Of a stretch of 64,000 nt of DNA, positions 22,976-35,295 are shown piece by piece. This DNA comes from Trissonchulus latispiculum (lineage: Eukaryota; Nematoda; Enoplea; Enoplida; Ironidae). The notes below the pieces were generated by a model. The model was given only the letters and a program-made list of their open reading frames with translations. It searched no databases and was not told the DNA's origin. Each line of letters starts with the position of its first letter. Within the stretch, counting starts at the first letter, position 1. The translations under genes were made by a program, and so were the position numbers. Location: positions 1-64,000 of the forward strand of contig JASAND010017991.1 in assembly GCA_030248195.1 (NCBI GenBank). The letters are read 5' to 3'.

Positions 22976-24204
22976 CGTAAATTTATCTAATTCCTATGCT
23001 TCTGTTGAATCTCGAATTGAAAAGCTTTGAATTGAACCTATGCTTGAAAGTTTTGCGAAAAGGAAATTACTTAACTTGGCTAACAAGTTGGAGAAAAATA
23101 AGGTTATTTCTTATTAAGTTATTTATTTAGATCGGAAGCGCGCAGAGGAAGCTGATTGGGCACTATTAAGGCCTTAATGGGCTACCTTTTCCCCGACGTG
23201 ACCCCTCGCAGTTCCGGAACAGTGGGTATAGGGGTGGGTAGAGACGCGGGGAGAAAAGATATTATAACCGCGACTACTAAGGACACATTCGAGCACCTTA
23301 ATACTTCGGATTAGGTCAGCACCACTGATCACTTAATACAAATTGATTACCAATTCTATAAAGGGCCTAGGAGAGATACACTAAATTAAATAGTCACGGA
23401 AAATAGGAGATGCAAGCAAGCCCACACTTATTCTGTCAGATCACCTACTCCATTATTATACGACCGAAGTAGTACAGGGCTAGCTTTTCGACCCCAATCA
23501 TTGGATTGCGATTTATCTCAAACTGCATACACCCTTTTCCAGAGTACACCGATTTTACATTACTCCCATTCACCAGGATCATCCATTACGGGCCCCATTT
23601 ATGCCCGTTGCCCACTCTATACCTCAAATTATTCAGTCATATTTCTCTAACCGGGTTTATGGCTTCTTCAACTTCTTTTTAGGATAGACAGGTAAGTACA
23701 ATACTATTTGACTAAGGGACCTGTCGTTACTCCACCGATTGCACTTTGCGTTTAGGATAAACGTCGATAGAGCGTCCTTAGTCTGGTGGTCATATATGTG
23801 CTTGGGGAGGGGGGAGCTTGCTTACCCTCCCAGAGGGGGTCCCTCACATCCCCTCCAGATTCCGGATTTTTCCGGTATTTTGGGCAACCGACGGTTCACC
23901 CCCACCCCAAAACTTCCCCTCATGCACATGTCCGCTGGTGGTGATGGAGCCGGGTTAGTTAGACTTGACCCGTTGACCCGTTGAATCCTGACCCGGTGAC
24001 CCGTTGACACGGTCTTCCAACAAATGCACAAATCTGTAAAAATGATTTGATTTTGCCTTAGAAAGTTAAATTTTTTGCTTCCATGTACCACCACCACCCC
24101 GAAACATTATGGCATATGTTTGCTGTAGGATTTTGAAAAGTGATAAGACTGTAGCATTTTCTAAATTAATGCAGAAATGAGTTGGCAAAACTAATAATTT
24201 ATCG

Positions 24205-24820
24205 GGATCTCTTTAACTTTATCCCCCAACAACAGTTGGTCAACTTCAAAGACTTATTGCAAGAGATGAACCGAACTTTAGAGCATGATTCATACATCGT
24301 TAAAATGCTCGAGATGTGCTCTATTTAATGGTGAAACACAGTTTGCTGTGACTTGCTTAAAAGGTAAGCTTAAAAGACTACCAAATAAAGAAATGAACGT
24401 TGTACACCACCAGGCACCCGAAAAATTCGGGCACCTGGCGGGGTACGAACCCGCGTCTTCTGTGCAGACGCTCTAACCAACTGAGCCACAGGTGCTTCAG
24501 CAGAAAGAGCGGAAGACCGAATATAAACTCAATGTGTAGAACTTTTCAACGCACAAGTGCATTGCAAAAATTGCAAAAAGTAACTTTAACAGTTTGTTAA
24601 GCTTAACTTTTTATAGCAGCAAGCTACAGCAAACTGCTGTACATTAAATAGAGCACATTAAATTAGATTAGAGCACATTAAATTAGCAGCACCATTAAAT
24701 AGAGCACATCTCGAACATTCCAACAATGTATAAATCATGCTTTAAAATTCTGTTGATCTCTTTCAATAAGCCTTTGAAGTTGACCAACTTTTGTTTGTGG
24801 GGATAAAGTTAAAGAGATCC
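24205..24820. mobile_element. Foldback element enclosing a tRNA-like sequence (right copy)
   Basis: Mirror of 5,374-5,987 with the same GGATCTCTTTAACTTTATCC ends and central tRNA-like sequence. Confidence 0.65.
24431..24495 (-). tRNA. tRNA-like sequence lacking a normal anticodon loop (better-preserved copy)
   Basis: The acceptor stem GCACCTG/CAGGTGC is perfect over 7 bp, the D arm GCTC/GAGC is intact, and the T arm GCGGG/CCCGC has loop TTCGTAC. Between D and T arms there are only 15 nt (GTCTGCACAGAAGAC), too few for a 17-nt anticodon arm plus variable loop. It can fold as a 4-bp mini-hairpin. A hairpin CCCGAATTTTTCGGG follows. Either a tRNA-derived SINE head or a tRNA-shaped RNA without decoding function. 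Confidence 0.6.
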
Positions 24821-26099
24821 ATGTATCCGTCTGCGAAATTTTGCGGGGTCTAATATGAGTAACTTCTACAAAAATACGGAATTATTTTGTATTGAGTGAA
24901 TTGTTCACTTATCTTCAACATTCATACCTTTGCTTGATTGCAAAAATAGTCCGCAAACCATATGACACTGAATAAATTTAGACAATAACCTGGTAAAGCT
25001 AAACAGTAATCTGCTGGAGAAACAGACAGACTAAAATAACCTCAAGCTGCGAAAATGCTCAAATATTATCTACTGACTTCGTACAGCCAGTGTCAATAAC
25101 ATCTTTGAAAGCTTTCCAAGAGTAATGGCAAGAGTGCATAATTGCACTATTATTAAGAAGAAGAGTAAGCCACTAGAGGGCTTTTCATCTTGGCATTTCG
25201 TAACGGTGCTCTTACCACATTACTGAATGTTGCCCCGTTTGGTGGGGAGTAGCTAAAAAGAGGTTTTCGTTTGGTGGGGGGTTGCGAACAGCCAATCAGA
25301 TTGCAGAGATCCCCCTCCGCAAAGAGTAATACATGGCATTCTCTGAAATTGAAAGAAACATTAAACTTTTAAACGAAGATTAGTTTATTTAGTTTATGAG
25401 GAAAGCTTTCATTCAAAATGAGATCTCAAATGTACATCTGATGATCCAAGCTCAAATATTCAATTGAAGAATCGATTCAAGGGTGTTCCTGAATAGGATG
25501 AGGCCCAGTTAATTCCGGCGAAGGTTCTAGTAGATAGAAAAATCCGCCGTCTTGGTTGATGAACTGTAGGCGCAATAGACGCAACCTTGAAACTGGGTGG
25601 AGATCTTTAGTCCAGGCGGCTCTCACTACGCTGACTAACCTCGCCAAGGGAGGACTGGATAATTTTTCGGGGACGCCAACGGGGCGTCCGACAAAGTTTG
25701 AGAGACACGCACAAAAATTTAGGCTCAACTACAAATAAATTCCGGGCTCAATCCCAGAATTCTACCTATCTACCTGTGAGATCAGTTCAAGACAATTAAG
25801 CCGTTAAAAATTAGTAAAACAAATTACGGACAACTGGGTGGTTTAATAATAAGAAATCAATAAATTACAAAAAACCCACCTGGGCTACCCAGGGTGGTGA
25901 CAAGTTATATGCAACAGGCTACCCGACTGCACAATAACAATGAAAGACAAGGAAACAGCAACAATAGAAAAGGGGAAAATGACAATAAACGGGGGGGGGG
26001 GGGGAATGGGACGAACAGAAACGGGGAGGAGGAGGTTAGCTAGCAAGACGGACCCAGAAAGACGGGGACAACCCCGCTAAAGAGAAGGGGAGGGGGCAT

Positions 26100-26470
26100 A
26101 CCTGAACGGGAGGTCATATTTCACTGACCCTTGTGGAAGCAAATTTGGATACCCCTTGTGAGAGCGATTTTTCTTAGGGGTACTTTTGAAAGCGATTTTT
26201 AAGCTATTTTAGCCTATTTTAGCAAAAAACAGCAATTTTTAAGCTAAAACATGTTTTTTGGACGTTTTTAGCTAAAAATAATAATTTTAAGTGAAAAATT
26301 CCGGCGAAGCCGGAAAATATTTTTGGAAATTTTAGTCGTAAAACCTATTTTTTGGACAATTTTCTTACCCCTTGTGGCCAATTTTCTTACCCATTGTGGG
26401 AGCAATTTCGCTACCCCTTGTGGGCGACTTCGCCGAGGGGGGGAAATTTCCCCCCCTTGTTCGCCTGTGG
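26100..26470. repeat. Degenerate short tandem repeats (right copy)
   Basis: Mirror of 3,715-4,110, with the same dispersed units and the CCGGCGAAGCCGG hairpin. Confidence 0.45.
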
Positions 26471-27210
26471 GTGGGGGAGAGAAAAAGTTCGAAATTGAAT
26501 AGAAACTAAAAAGAAAATAGTTGAACTCTAAGCAGGGAATTAGGTGGGTCAAGGTTAGCGAAATTTTTAAGAAAGAAAAATTAAAAGGAACTTCGAGAGC
26601 AACTGGGAAATCACTATAAAAGGGAAATCACACAATTTTGAAGACCGACCGTGCGCGACAAAGTTTTACTCCCAACTGACTAAACGGTGGCGTGATTACG
26701 AAAGCGAAAGATTGTTATGCGTTGGGAACGGGAGGGTCCATTTTCGGCAAGCCAACATTAATTACATAATAATTGTAGTGCTATGTTTAGGCTCCGACAA
26801 TGGGGAACATAAAGACTAGGTAAATTTTGTGTTATGAGCAGGATAGCACTACAAGTTATTTAAAATGGGTTTTACATACAAAATACTACAAAATTATCGG
26901 GCTTCCCAATAAAAATAGCAATGTAGCATTTAGGAGAGCTTTGAGGGAGTGTTTGGGGAATTTTAGAAAACCAGCGAAAGTTAGGATTGGAAAGGAACTT
27001 GGAAGGAGAGTGATAGCGAGGTCGAAATTACCCACATTACATGTAACATACTGATGACTGGTGGGCGGGCAGTTAGTTCTAGTCGCCGAGGGCTTATGAT
27101 CAAAGGAAATGTTTTGGCCAAGTTTTTTGGCCACGCACATCGTACGTATATATACATGCAAAAATTGAAACCGACTCAAGAGATTTGGGGCATCCCATTG
27201 TATATGTCGC

Positions 27211-27414
27211 AGTAAAGTAGTACATTTACTGATGTACTACATCACTGGAAAATTTCAGTGATGTACTTCATCACTGGTCAAGTTGTTCATTGGTGGTTAA
27301 AGCCCTTAAATGTATAACTTGACTGATAAATTTCAGTAATGTAGTACATCACTGAGTGATTGTCAGAGATGTAGTATATCACCAAAATTTTTATCAGTAA
27401 ATCAGTACATTTTG
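27211..27414. mobile_element. Short MITE-like imperfect inverted repeat (right copy)
   Basis: Mirror of 2,789-2,980. Ends near AGTAAAGTAGTACATTTACTG pair with ATCAGTAAATCAGTACATTT. Confidence 0.45.
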
Positions 27415-27551
27415 CCTACCTACCTCCACTTAGCTAATTTAAATTTTATTGCTTAATTTAACTGCTAAGCTTGTCAATTTGTTCTTGCAATGTAATGTCA
27501 ATGGCATGTCAATGCAATTCATTTTTAATCACACAGTGCAAGTTTAGGTGG

Positions 27552-28277
27552 TGTAGCGGAAGTGTTGTAATTATAGCGAATTACCAACGACTTGCTACTG
27601 GAACTGCGCCCAACGGATAAACGCGCCTGGCCGATCAAGAGCCAGTCCGGGGTAGCCTCGCCAGTAACAGATGTTACACGTACAAACTAACCTAGCTATT
27701 CCTAAATAAAGCCCTAGTAACACAATTAAATATATGTGGTTTAATAATGGCGCGTAGGCCGGAATGACACAGTTATAAAGGATATAAAGTACACAATACA
27801 AGTATAGCAAGTATAACAAAAATATACGTAGCTAAACAAGGCCGTACTGGCTGTTACAAATACGTACACAGAGAAATAATACCTTACACAGGAGCCGGGA
27901 GAGCGCGGAAATACAGATGGGGTGGGGGACCCAACTGTGTTGACAAGGGAACCCGGAGGTAAATGCACAACAATAACACACTACAAAGGGGAGAAACAGC
28001 CAAACGTGACAAAGGGGAAACCCAACACTGAATTGGGAAAGGGAGAGAAATATTTGGGACCCCCTAGGAGGCGGGGGCTTAGGTAAACCCTCCCAACCAA
28101 TAACAGTGTAACACCTATGTAAAATGGGGAACTCCCAGTAACATGACCCAGCCCGTCCCAACCTGTTTCCCCGACCAACTAGTGCATATGTGGCAATAAG
28201 CCGGCACATAGCAGACGAAAGAAGAAGTGTTGAGCGTTACACACATAAATACACAATATATACCTATATCCACTACA
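27552..28277 (-). mobile_element. LTR-like block (right copy)
   Basis: Mirror of 1,922-2,644; begins TGTAGCGG and ends CCACTACA, with a pyrimidine run (TCTCCCC) directly beyond, the complement of a polypurine tract. Confidence 0.4.
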
Positions 28278-29104
28278 TCTCCCCAGGGCTCACGGCTAAG
28301 GAGCTTCCTGCGAGGGCACAGTATATCAAAAATACAAAAGAAAAGAAAAGAAGAAAAGAGAAATACATAGTAATGGTGTACTACCAGGGTAAGAACAATA
28401 CACAAAAATAGAAACTTTGGTCAGTATAAATGCAAACAAAAATACTATAAGTAGGAATGCAAATAACAAAGAACAAACAAAGAGATATATATGTTAGGCT
28501 TATCTGAAAAAGAAAAAGAACAAATAACAATAGCGTACTGCTGGTGAAAGTAACTAGTATGGTAATGCTTATAATAAAGCTCATGGGTGAGGAGAGATGG
28601 AGGTCTCTCCTGTAGGAATGTTAATCGTATGGTAGTGGTTAGTAAGTTAAGAATAAAATATAGAAATTAAGAAACTAGAAATATAATGTTAGAACCACTA
28701 TTACCATAAGGTACCTGCCCTAAGGGGAAAAAATGAAAAACCCCCCAATACCTTGAAGTATTACCATATAGAGAGCAGTACAAGACCAGTAGCTGGCAGT
28801 AACCATAGACTAGGCAATAGCACAGTTAGACTGGCTTATTATGCATAGAAGTAGCATGTTAAAGCTCACAACAATAAGGCAAAATAGAAATCTACGAGAT
28901 GGCATGGTATTGATGGCAATACACAGATTGAGCATAAAATATTAGTATATACATACCCATAACAAATAGAAGCTACCACATACAAAAGACTAAGAAAACA
29001 GTAGTAAATGACTAAAAAACATATAAAGTGGGGTTTTCCCTGTTACGAAAACAATAGAAATACAATGTACTCAGACAGTTACTAGAAGATAGACTAAGAT
29101 GCTA

Positions 29105-29415
29105 TTTTATATCAAAGTAATTTTTAACATTTGCGCTTTTCAAATGAATACAGCGAAACTAACTTTAGTTCTCGAAAATTATTTTACTGTATTTTCGAAG
29201 TAATTTAATTTTCCAGATTTGCAGACTAAAGTAAATTTTTTTCGTGAGGCATCGACCACATCATTAGATTCCACTATCCAATTAGCTGGGGACCCTTTTT
29301 TAATTATTATGAAACCGCTCTTCGTTAAAGAAATTGGCTAAAATCTATGCGCAACCTGGATTTTGCCTACTTCTCCAACTTTGGCAAGCGACCACTTTAG
29401 CTAGAAAGCAGCAAT
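29105..29415 (-). mobile_element. Truncated TTAA-type element (right arm copy)
   Basis: Matches left positions of about 598-920 in reverse, lacking both termini. It forms the outer edge of the right arm. The shared blocks include GGGGACCCTTTTTTAATTAT and CTAACTTTAGTTCTCGAAAA. Confidence 0.65.
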
Positions 29416-30894
29416 CAGTGTAATAGGAAGATTTTGAGCCTTGTTTAGAGATGGCTAGAGAATTTGGTTTTGGGCTAAAAACAAGCTAAAAAGTTGCTAA
29501 AGTTCTAAAGTTTTCTGATGTTGAATGAAGCTGTTTTGTGTTAACTCCTGTGTCTCGTGTATGTGATGCAAATGTACTAATTCTGCGAACTGATTCTTGT
29601 GCTAACTAACTCTCAACTAACTCTTTCTTGTGTGCTAACTAATCCTCATGTGTGCTAGGGTCTTTTTGTGCATAGTTTGACAAATCTTTGTGTATAGTTT
29701 GACAAATCTTTGTGTGCACTGTTTTCGAACCTTGGTCGGAATTTGTATAGTTTGGAAGTAGTCGGGAATGTCTTTGAAAATGCCTTTCAGTGTCCAGTTA
29801 ATTGCATGTTTCTGTTTGCTTGGATTGCTACGTTAATTGGTGTGTTTTCCGATTTATGGGTTCAAGTTTAAGGGATGGGGTTAATCGGCTTTAAACGAAG
29901 ATTTGGGGAACCCCAGGAGCCCTTGAGCAAACGCATACGTCATGCTTATCATGACGTATGGATCTTTCTTTCAATAGTCACGCAAAACTTAAAAGGAATT
30001 TCAAAGAGACCGAAAAAAGGGAGAATTGCACGTGAACAGAGCTGTGACGGGGTTGGGTGACTGACCTAAAGACTTCAGTTTGGGGTTGACTTCGCTGGAG
30101 AAAGGTTGTGCTGAAACCTTTGGTCTAACTATACTGTTTGTGGGCTGTTACGCCTGGATCGTCGTAGTCACTTGTTGGCCCGTTGAGCCTTGGAAAGAGA
30201 GTTTTGCTGAAGTTTATTGAATTGGTCTGTCACCCCTCACTCTTGTCTACGTTCACTGCATTTCTGTACGAGTCTATTTTATTGTGTCATTTCATTCTAT
30301 TTGGATTTACGCTGACCCAAAGGTAGCCTGGAATTGTCTTTCTACTGAGGTGTAATTGTAAGTTTTGATAGTGAAATCGAAGCCTGTGTTTGTCAAAAAT
30401 ACCATCGTGAATAACCCTGTGACAACATATTGACATTGTATTCGTCTCTAGTTGAAGGTTGACCTTAAATTCATGCTAATGTCTGATAGTTGATGAGTAA
30501 TAAGCAACGGTACAGTAAATTGTCCAAAATTACTTATTCTTGTATTTACGGCTTGGCTGATCTTCTAGGGATTTGATCTGAGGTTCAGAGTGGACCATTG
30601 CTCTAGTTACGGAAGCTCTGACTAGGTAGGGACCATAGTAAACTGATCTCAAAGTTAGTGAGCGATCAGTTTACTATTAAGTAGCTTGAGGAGGAAAGAG
30701 CCATTTCACCAGTGCTCTAATCAGTGTTTGAAGAGACCAAGTTTGCCCGACCCCCAAACTTGTGCAATAGTAAGGGCTGAGTCGAATAAAGTTTGGAAAT
30801 TGAGTCCTTTAAATGATCTCTCAGCTCCTAAAAGTTCATTAGCCAAACCTTTTTCTTTACATATATCTTCCAAAGCTTGCTTACTCCTACTTAC
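29416..30894. other. No gene recognised
   Basis: Single-copy sequence between the palindrome and the foldback element. It holds a small tandem of TCTTTGTG[T/C]ATAGTTTGACAAA near 29,665-29,715 and short frames (29,875-30,060; 30,686-31,033) without motifs or splice support. Confidence 0.4.
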
Positions 30895-31943
30895 GTCTAT
30901 CCTACTTACGCCTAATCGTTCTCAAAACTCCAATTCCTACTTACGCCTAATTCTTTCTGTCAAAACAACACATTCCTACTTATCCCTAAAGAATGTTTAC
31001 GCAAAATCCTACTTACACCTAAAATTACAGTAATTCACTTTCTGAATTTGTTTCAATTTTTCTTAGGATGGATTTACCTTATATGATTTAAATAGCAAAT
31101 TTGCGACTCATGTTTATTTATTTGAAAAAATTTCCACTTTTTCCTGAAAAATTAGCAAACTAATTGAAATAATACAGTACACCTAAATTTTTTTAATTTT
31201 AAATCTATGGATCAAACAAACAATTCAGAAGGGTTGAGTTTGTTGTCCTGAAGCTAACTTCAGCAAAACTTAACCAATTTAACTTAAATTTTGTATGCAT
31301 GCTTTTCAACTGTTAACTGATTGACTGCTCATAACATTTTAAATTTTTAAGGGAAATCAAATTTTTTGCTATTGATCTTGCTTGAACGGTCTATCCAAGG
31401 GTTTTCTGGACCAAGAACACGAATTTTAAAACCGTTTTCCAATTTAGCATTTAGTTCAGTATAAATTTATATCTTAAGCATACAACTTTATTAGCCCATA
31501 CTGAACTAAATAAACACTGAATCGCAAAATCAACTTCAAATTAGTTAGACGGCCCAGATAACCCTATCTACAACTTTTCAGCAAGATCGAGTTTTTGGTT
31601 CCCCTTGGAATTAGTTGAAAGTTAAATAAATACACAGCTGACGAAAGATTATTTGTTGAGTATTACGTTGATTTTTAAATGAACCTTTTTAAATAAATTA
31701 TTAATTCCATGCATTACTTAAATTGTAACATTGCATAAAATCTATACACGGTAAAGACATACAAGTAGATTACGGTAGAGCTTTCGTTTTAGTTGTACGC
31801 AGGAATGTGAGTTTTGCAAGAAAAGATTTTAGGCGTAAGTAGGAATTTCAGTTTTGAGCTTTAGGCGTAAGCAGTTTTGAGTTTTGTTATCTCTAGGCGG
31901 AAACATCAAACGTTGGGCGTAAGTAGGATAGATGTAAGTAGGA
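30895..31943. mobile_element. Foldback element with arrays of subterminal repeats
   Basis: The ends are inverted copies of a 28-bp block made of TCCTACTTACGTCTA plus TCCTACTTACGCC. The left end carries five copies of TCCTACTTACGCCTAA or close variants (30,895-31,022). The right end carries four copies of the reverse complement (31,828-31,943). A possible 3-bp target duplication TAC flanks the element. The AT-rich interior has no transposase frame. Inward-facing arrays like this are typical of transposase-binding subterminal repeats. Confidence 0.65.
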
Positions 31944-33591
31944 TACACGCTTCAAAATCATTATGAGTTTTGTGGCAATTAAAATTTTTTAAAAGTTTAA
32001 AAATTTCAGGATACCTGTACATCTGAGTTTTTTAAAATATTGCCACTTTATGACCCAAAACCGCAATACCGCAAAACCGCACCCGCAATTTAAGAAATAG
32101 CGCAGAAATGAGTTTGCCTTAATGCCCAGTCTCTGGAGCATCCAACAACGTCAAAATATTGACGCTACAGTACATAAATTTGGGGAATAAATTTTCAAAA
32201 ATCTTCCTTTATTTCAAAAAGATATTTAGGATGCAATGTCTTAACATAGGGTCGGGTCCTGGAGGTGGCTTGGACCCAAAAAATTTTGAGGGGGCTTGTA
32301 CCTTGAACAAAAATTTTTAGGAGGGGCTACCTCAAGAATAAATTTGTAAAATTTTTCGAAAAATTAACTCTAATTTTATTAAAATTTGCAAAAAATCTTC
32401 AATTTTTGAAAAATTCGAAAATTTTGCCCGATTGTTCCAAAAAATTAATGCCCCCCATACCCCCGCCGTTAACCTGTGGTCTTATGTTGCCAATAAATCT
32501 GGGATATCCTAACTCATATTAAAATAACAATAAATATAAAAAAAATATTTGAAATAGGGATTTCAGGAAATCAGGATCTCTGCCTCCCCCCCAGGCGTTC
32601 TCAATGCTCCAAATGACAATTTCCCAAATTTGCATTGAGTTTTCTCTCATCTGGAGAAGTTCCAATCCAAATCAAGAAAAACGTCCCTCTGCAATAGTGC
32701 GAATTTCCATTCTGCAAAAAATCAAGCGGATCCATTGGATAGTTTCTGAGAAATCGATGTTCAAAACAAAAAGTCGCAGTTTTGTCAACACTCAAATTTT
32801 TTTGGACAAATCTCTAACCTAAGCCAACAAACTCCAGTTCATCGGCATTGATAAAATGGGCAATTAGACTATGTATCGATGCAGTATAAATAAACCATAA
32901 TTGTCCGAAAAATTTGGCAGAATTTAGAAAAAAATTGATTTTCTCGAAAACAGTCATTTTTGGACCCCCAAAATCGTTTTTGCCTTATACTGACTTAACC
33001 ACTAGGGATAGCTCAAGGATTGTAAAAGCAAAAATGTTCATTTCGGTGCCCTCTTTCCAGCCATAACAACCAATGCGATGTATCGGCTCCGTGCTGAGAG
33101 AATACTGGCAAAAACTAGAAATTTCCTATCTTTTCACCTTAAAATGCTGGACTGGTCCTAGAATGTTAAAGAGCACTAAAATAATATATTTGGAAAGTTT
33201 CATCCACTTTCACAAAGAATTGAGCCTATAGGGTCAGTTTTACGCAAAGCGATACCAGCACCTTAAGGTTGTGACGGTTGGCAACAAGACATTGAAGCTA
33301 ACCTGACATAGCAATCGGGACTATATATTGGACCAGCCAGTGTGTCCGTGGTAACAATCCCATACCAGACCTTTTCTGTACCGCTAGAAGAAAAACAAAT
33401 TTCAAACATTCATGTTTCTAACCGCCGGATTTCGAGGGTAGATTAGGTTAACGGCATGTGCTATTTCTTCGTTTTAATTGTTGGTAAGAGCAAATTCGTG
33501 TTTCCACTGGTTGTTCCCACAAAAAAGACTTTCTGTGGGATAACTTTAAAGTTCTGGGATAACTTAAAGCTCATGCTTGTATTTATAAAGT
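31944..33591. other. No gene recognised
   Basis: AT-rich, with many short poly-A/T runs and no exon-like or transposon-end signal that I can support. Segments such as GTCATTTTTGGACCCCCAAA (about 32,955) weakly resemble 51,555-51,600, suggesting an old dispersed repeat. Confidence 0.35.
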
Positions 33592-34218
33592 AGAAAAAAG
33601 GACAAACGGGTACCGTCGTTGTTCTTGAATCATTGGATTTTAAGTTTAAATGCGCAGAATCTTTTCCAGTGAAATAAAACAATATTGTCCTGTCAATTTA
33701 TTTGAGTCATTTAAATTTATGTTTCAAAGTGTCTTGGCGTGGTGCAGAAATGTCGTCTTGTTTTGGCGAATAAACTGTTCGCCTAAAAAAATGCTAAAGG
33801 AGGACGAATTATAGTTGATAGCCTTTTAATTGCATATCTGATTACACAACTTTTCCAGACGATGTTGGGTATTACTGCATTTGTAAAACCAAGAGTACAT
33901 AATCTATAAGAGTGTGACAGCTGGCAGGCTCTCTGTTGTCTTTTCACTCTGGTTGGCTGACCCTCCACAAATGCGTATACCATCACTTCAAATATATTTG
34001 CCCCACCATCCTTGGGCAGTACAGATGGAAGCACACACAGTTTAGACGCACACAGGTATTGTGTTTTGGAGCTTACACTTAAAGTGAGCGAGTGAGCATA
34101 CATAAACGTGTATTGAGTATACACATTTGGGGGACAGGACGCTAAATACGCTCTTATAGGCAGCTGAATCTTGGTGAAACAGAAAAGTTTCGTTACTTCA
34201 GCCAACCAAAATTCTTAC

Positions 34219-34396
34219 GGTGCTATCAGATTATAGAAATGATTGACAGCCGTGATTTTCTCCGCACTAGAATTATACAGCGGCAGATGTCCCCCTTCGT
34301 CTTTGCATGTCTGTTCAGCATCCTGCTGTGTTGCTGCTGGAAATAGAGTGTCGGAGAAACAATCCAAGTCATAGGCAGAATAGCCGGCCGGGCAAC
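34219..34396 (-). CDS. C-type-lectin N-terminal half exon, proposed exon 4 of a DEG/ENaC-lectin gene (unit A)
   Basis: The exon is 178 bp, phase 1 in and phase 2 out (TCATAG acceptor, GTAAGA donor). The translation CPAGYSAYDLDCF, then DAEQTCKDEGGHLPLYNSSA, fits the first half of a C-type-lectin domain: CPxGY, aromatic-Cys, A..C..(G)GHL. The second half of the domain (WIG, WND, final cysteines) is not found downstream before the unit ends at 33,592. The incoming phase matches exon 3 exactly, which is why I place both in one gene; a separate lectin gene remains possible. Confidence 0.65.
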
Positions 34397-34612
34397 CTAT
34401 GACAAAACGGCTAAGCAAACAGTAAGAGACCTGCTGTGCTGTAGAGTCAGCGCTGCGAAAAATCCGTTTATATCGCATCGAATTTCAATCCGCGATTTAA
34501 TGAAAACGTCTTTTAAATCCATTCAATTTAATATAATTTAATTTAAGTTACGTTACAGTTAATCATTTAATTTTTTTTGAAAAGGCTGCATGTATTTATT
34601 TTAGATCAGTAC

Positions 34613-34727
34613 TTTGTCTCTTGACCCGTTTTCTTTCTCCCGTCGGCTTTCCCGTTGTACTAGCCTTGGATGCTATTACAGAGTTCTTGCTATCTTGTGA
34701 TGCCGTCAGTATATCATAGGCCTTAAT
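34613..34727 (-). CDS. Linker exon with furin-like site, proposed exon 3 (unit A)
   Basis: The exon is 115 bp, phase 0 in and phase 1 out (TTATAG acceptor, GTACTG donor). It encodes IKAYDILTASQDSKNSV, a Ser/Thr/Lys stretch and GERKRVKRQ. RVKR fits the furin consensus R-X-K/R-R; vertebrate ENaC subunits are known to be cleaved by furin in the extracellular domain. Frame and motif are kept in unit B. Confidence 0.5.
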
Positions 34728-35193
34728 CTATAAATGAACTAAACGAATTAGTATCACGCAAAATTTACTACGGTAGTACGGCAAATTAATCGTCCACATA
34801 ACACATTCATAGCAAGAACATTTCGTTTTCGCAGGTCTTGCCTCCAGCACTAAGTAGCAACTAAATTTGTGGTAATCCTCATTACAACAGCACCCTTTCA
34901 GAACTAATTATACGCAAACGGTACTTAAAACATCTACAGTATCCTCTGAGTGCGTATTTCTGTGTACCAAGCTTGTTCATTTTCATATTTTAACCGAAGT
35001 TCACGTTCAATATTCAACCGAGCATAAATAAAATGACTACACACTTTACGAGTTACATGGTCACTCTTTTCGCAGTCATTTTCATTATTTTATTATGATT
35101 TAAATGCAATTGTATTGTCTATTGTCGTATAGGGTAACCAGAATGGATAACAATTTTCAAGTACATATTTTCGCTTACAGTTGGTTCACTTAC

Positions 35194-35295
35194 CAAAACA
35201 GCAAAATCTTCCAGTTTCTCAAGGGCTTGCCTTCTGTAAGGGTTGTTGTTACAAACGGCAATATCTGGCCACTGTACTGAGTCTTTGTAAACTTT
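35194..35295 (-). CDS. DEG/ENaC first extracellular strand exon, proposed exon 2 (unit A)
   Basis: The exon is 102 bp, 34 codons, phase 0 at both ends (GTTTAG acceptor, GTAAGT donor). It encodes KVYKDSVQWPDIAVCNNNPY then RRQALEKL. The segment WPDIAVCNNNPYRR corresponds to the hallmark FPAVTxCNxNPxR of degenerin/epithelial sodium channels, directly after the first membrane helix. The cysteine is the first of the conserved extracellular disulphide cysteines. Confidence 0.7.

Larger units (their letters stand above)
15390..29415 (-). repeat. Right arm of giant imperfect inverted repeat
   Basis: Reverse-complement counterpart of the left arm. It lacks about 190 bp corresponding to left positions 920-1,105 (transposon end plus flank) and stops inside the TTAA element at about 29,415. 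Indels in exons accumulate here rather than in the left arm. Confidence 0.9.

Noticed and set aside
30895..31943. Regularly repeated 16-mers resembling a CRISPR array
   Set aside because: Spacing is irregular, copies face inward from two ends, there are no cas genes, and the context is eukaryotic.
32601..32795. Minus frame containing FFLIWIGTSPDE, reminiscent of the lectin WIG motif
   Set aside because: Lacks the following lectin cysteines, has no acceptor in the needed phase and lies outside the duplicated unit.
33783..34205. 140-residue open frame downstream of the lectin exon, kept in both units
   Set aside because: It crosses a MITE terminus (CCAAGAGTACATAAT near 33,890) and gives no lectin second-half motifs. 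A phase-matching acceptor exists near 34,080, but the sequence does not look like the missing domain, so I did not call an exon.
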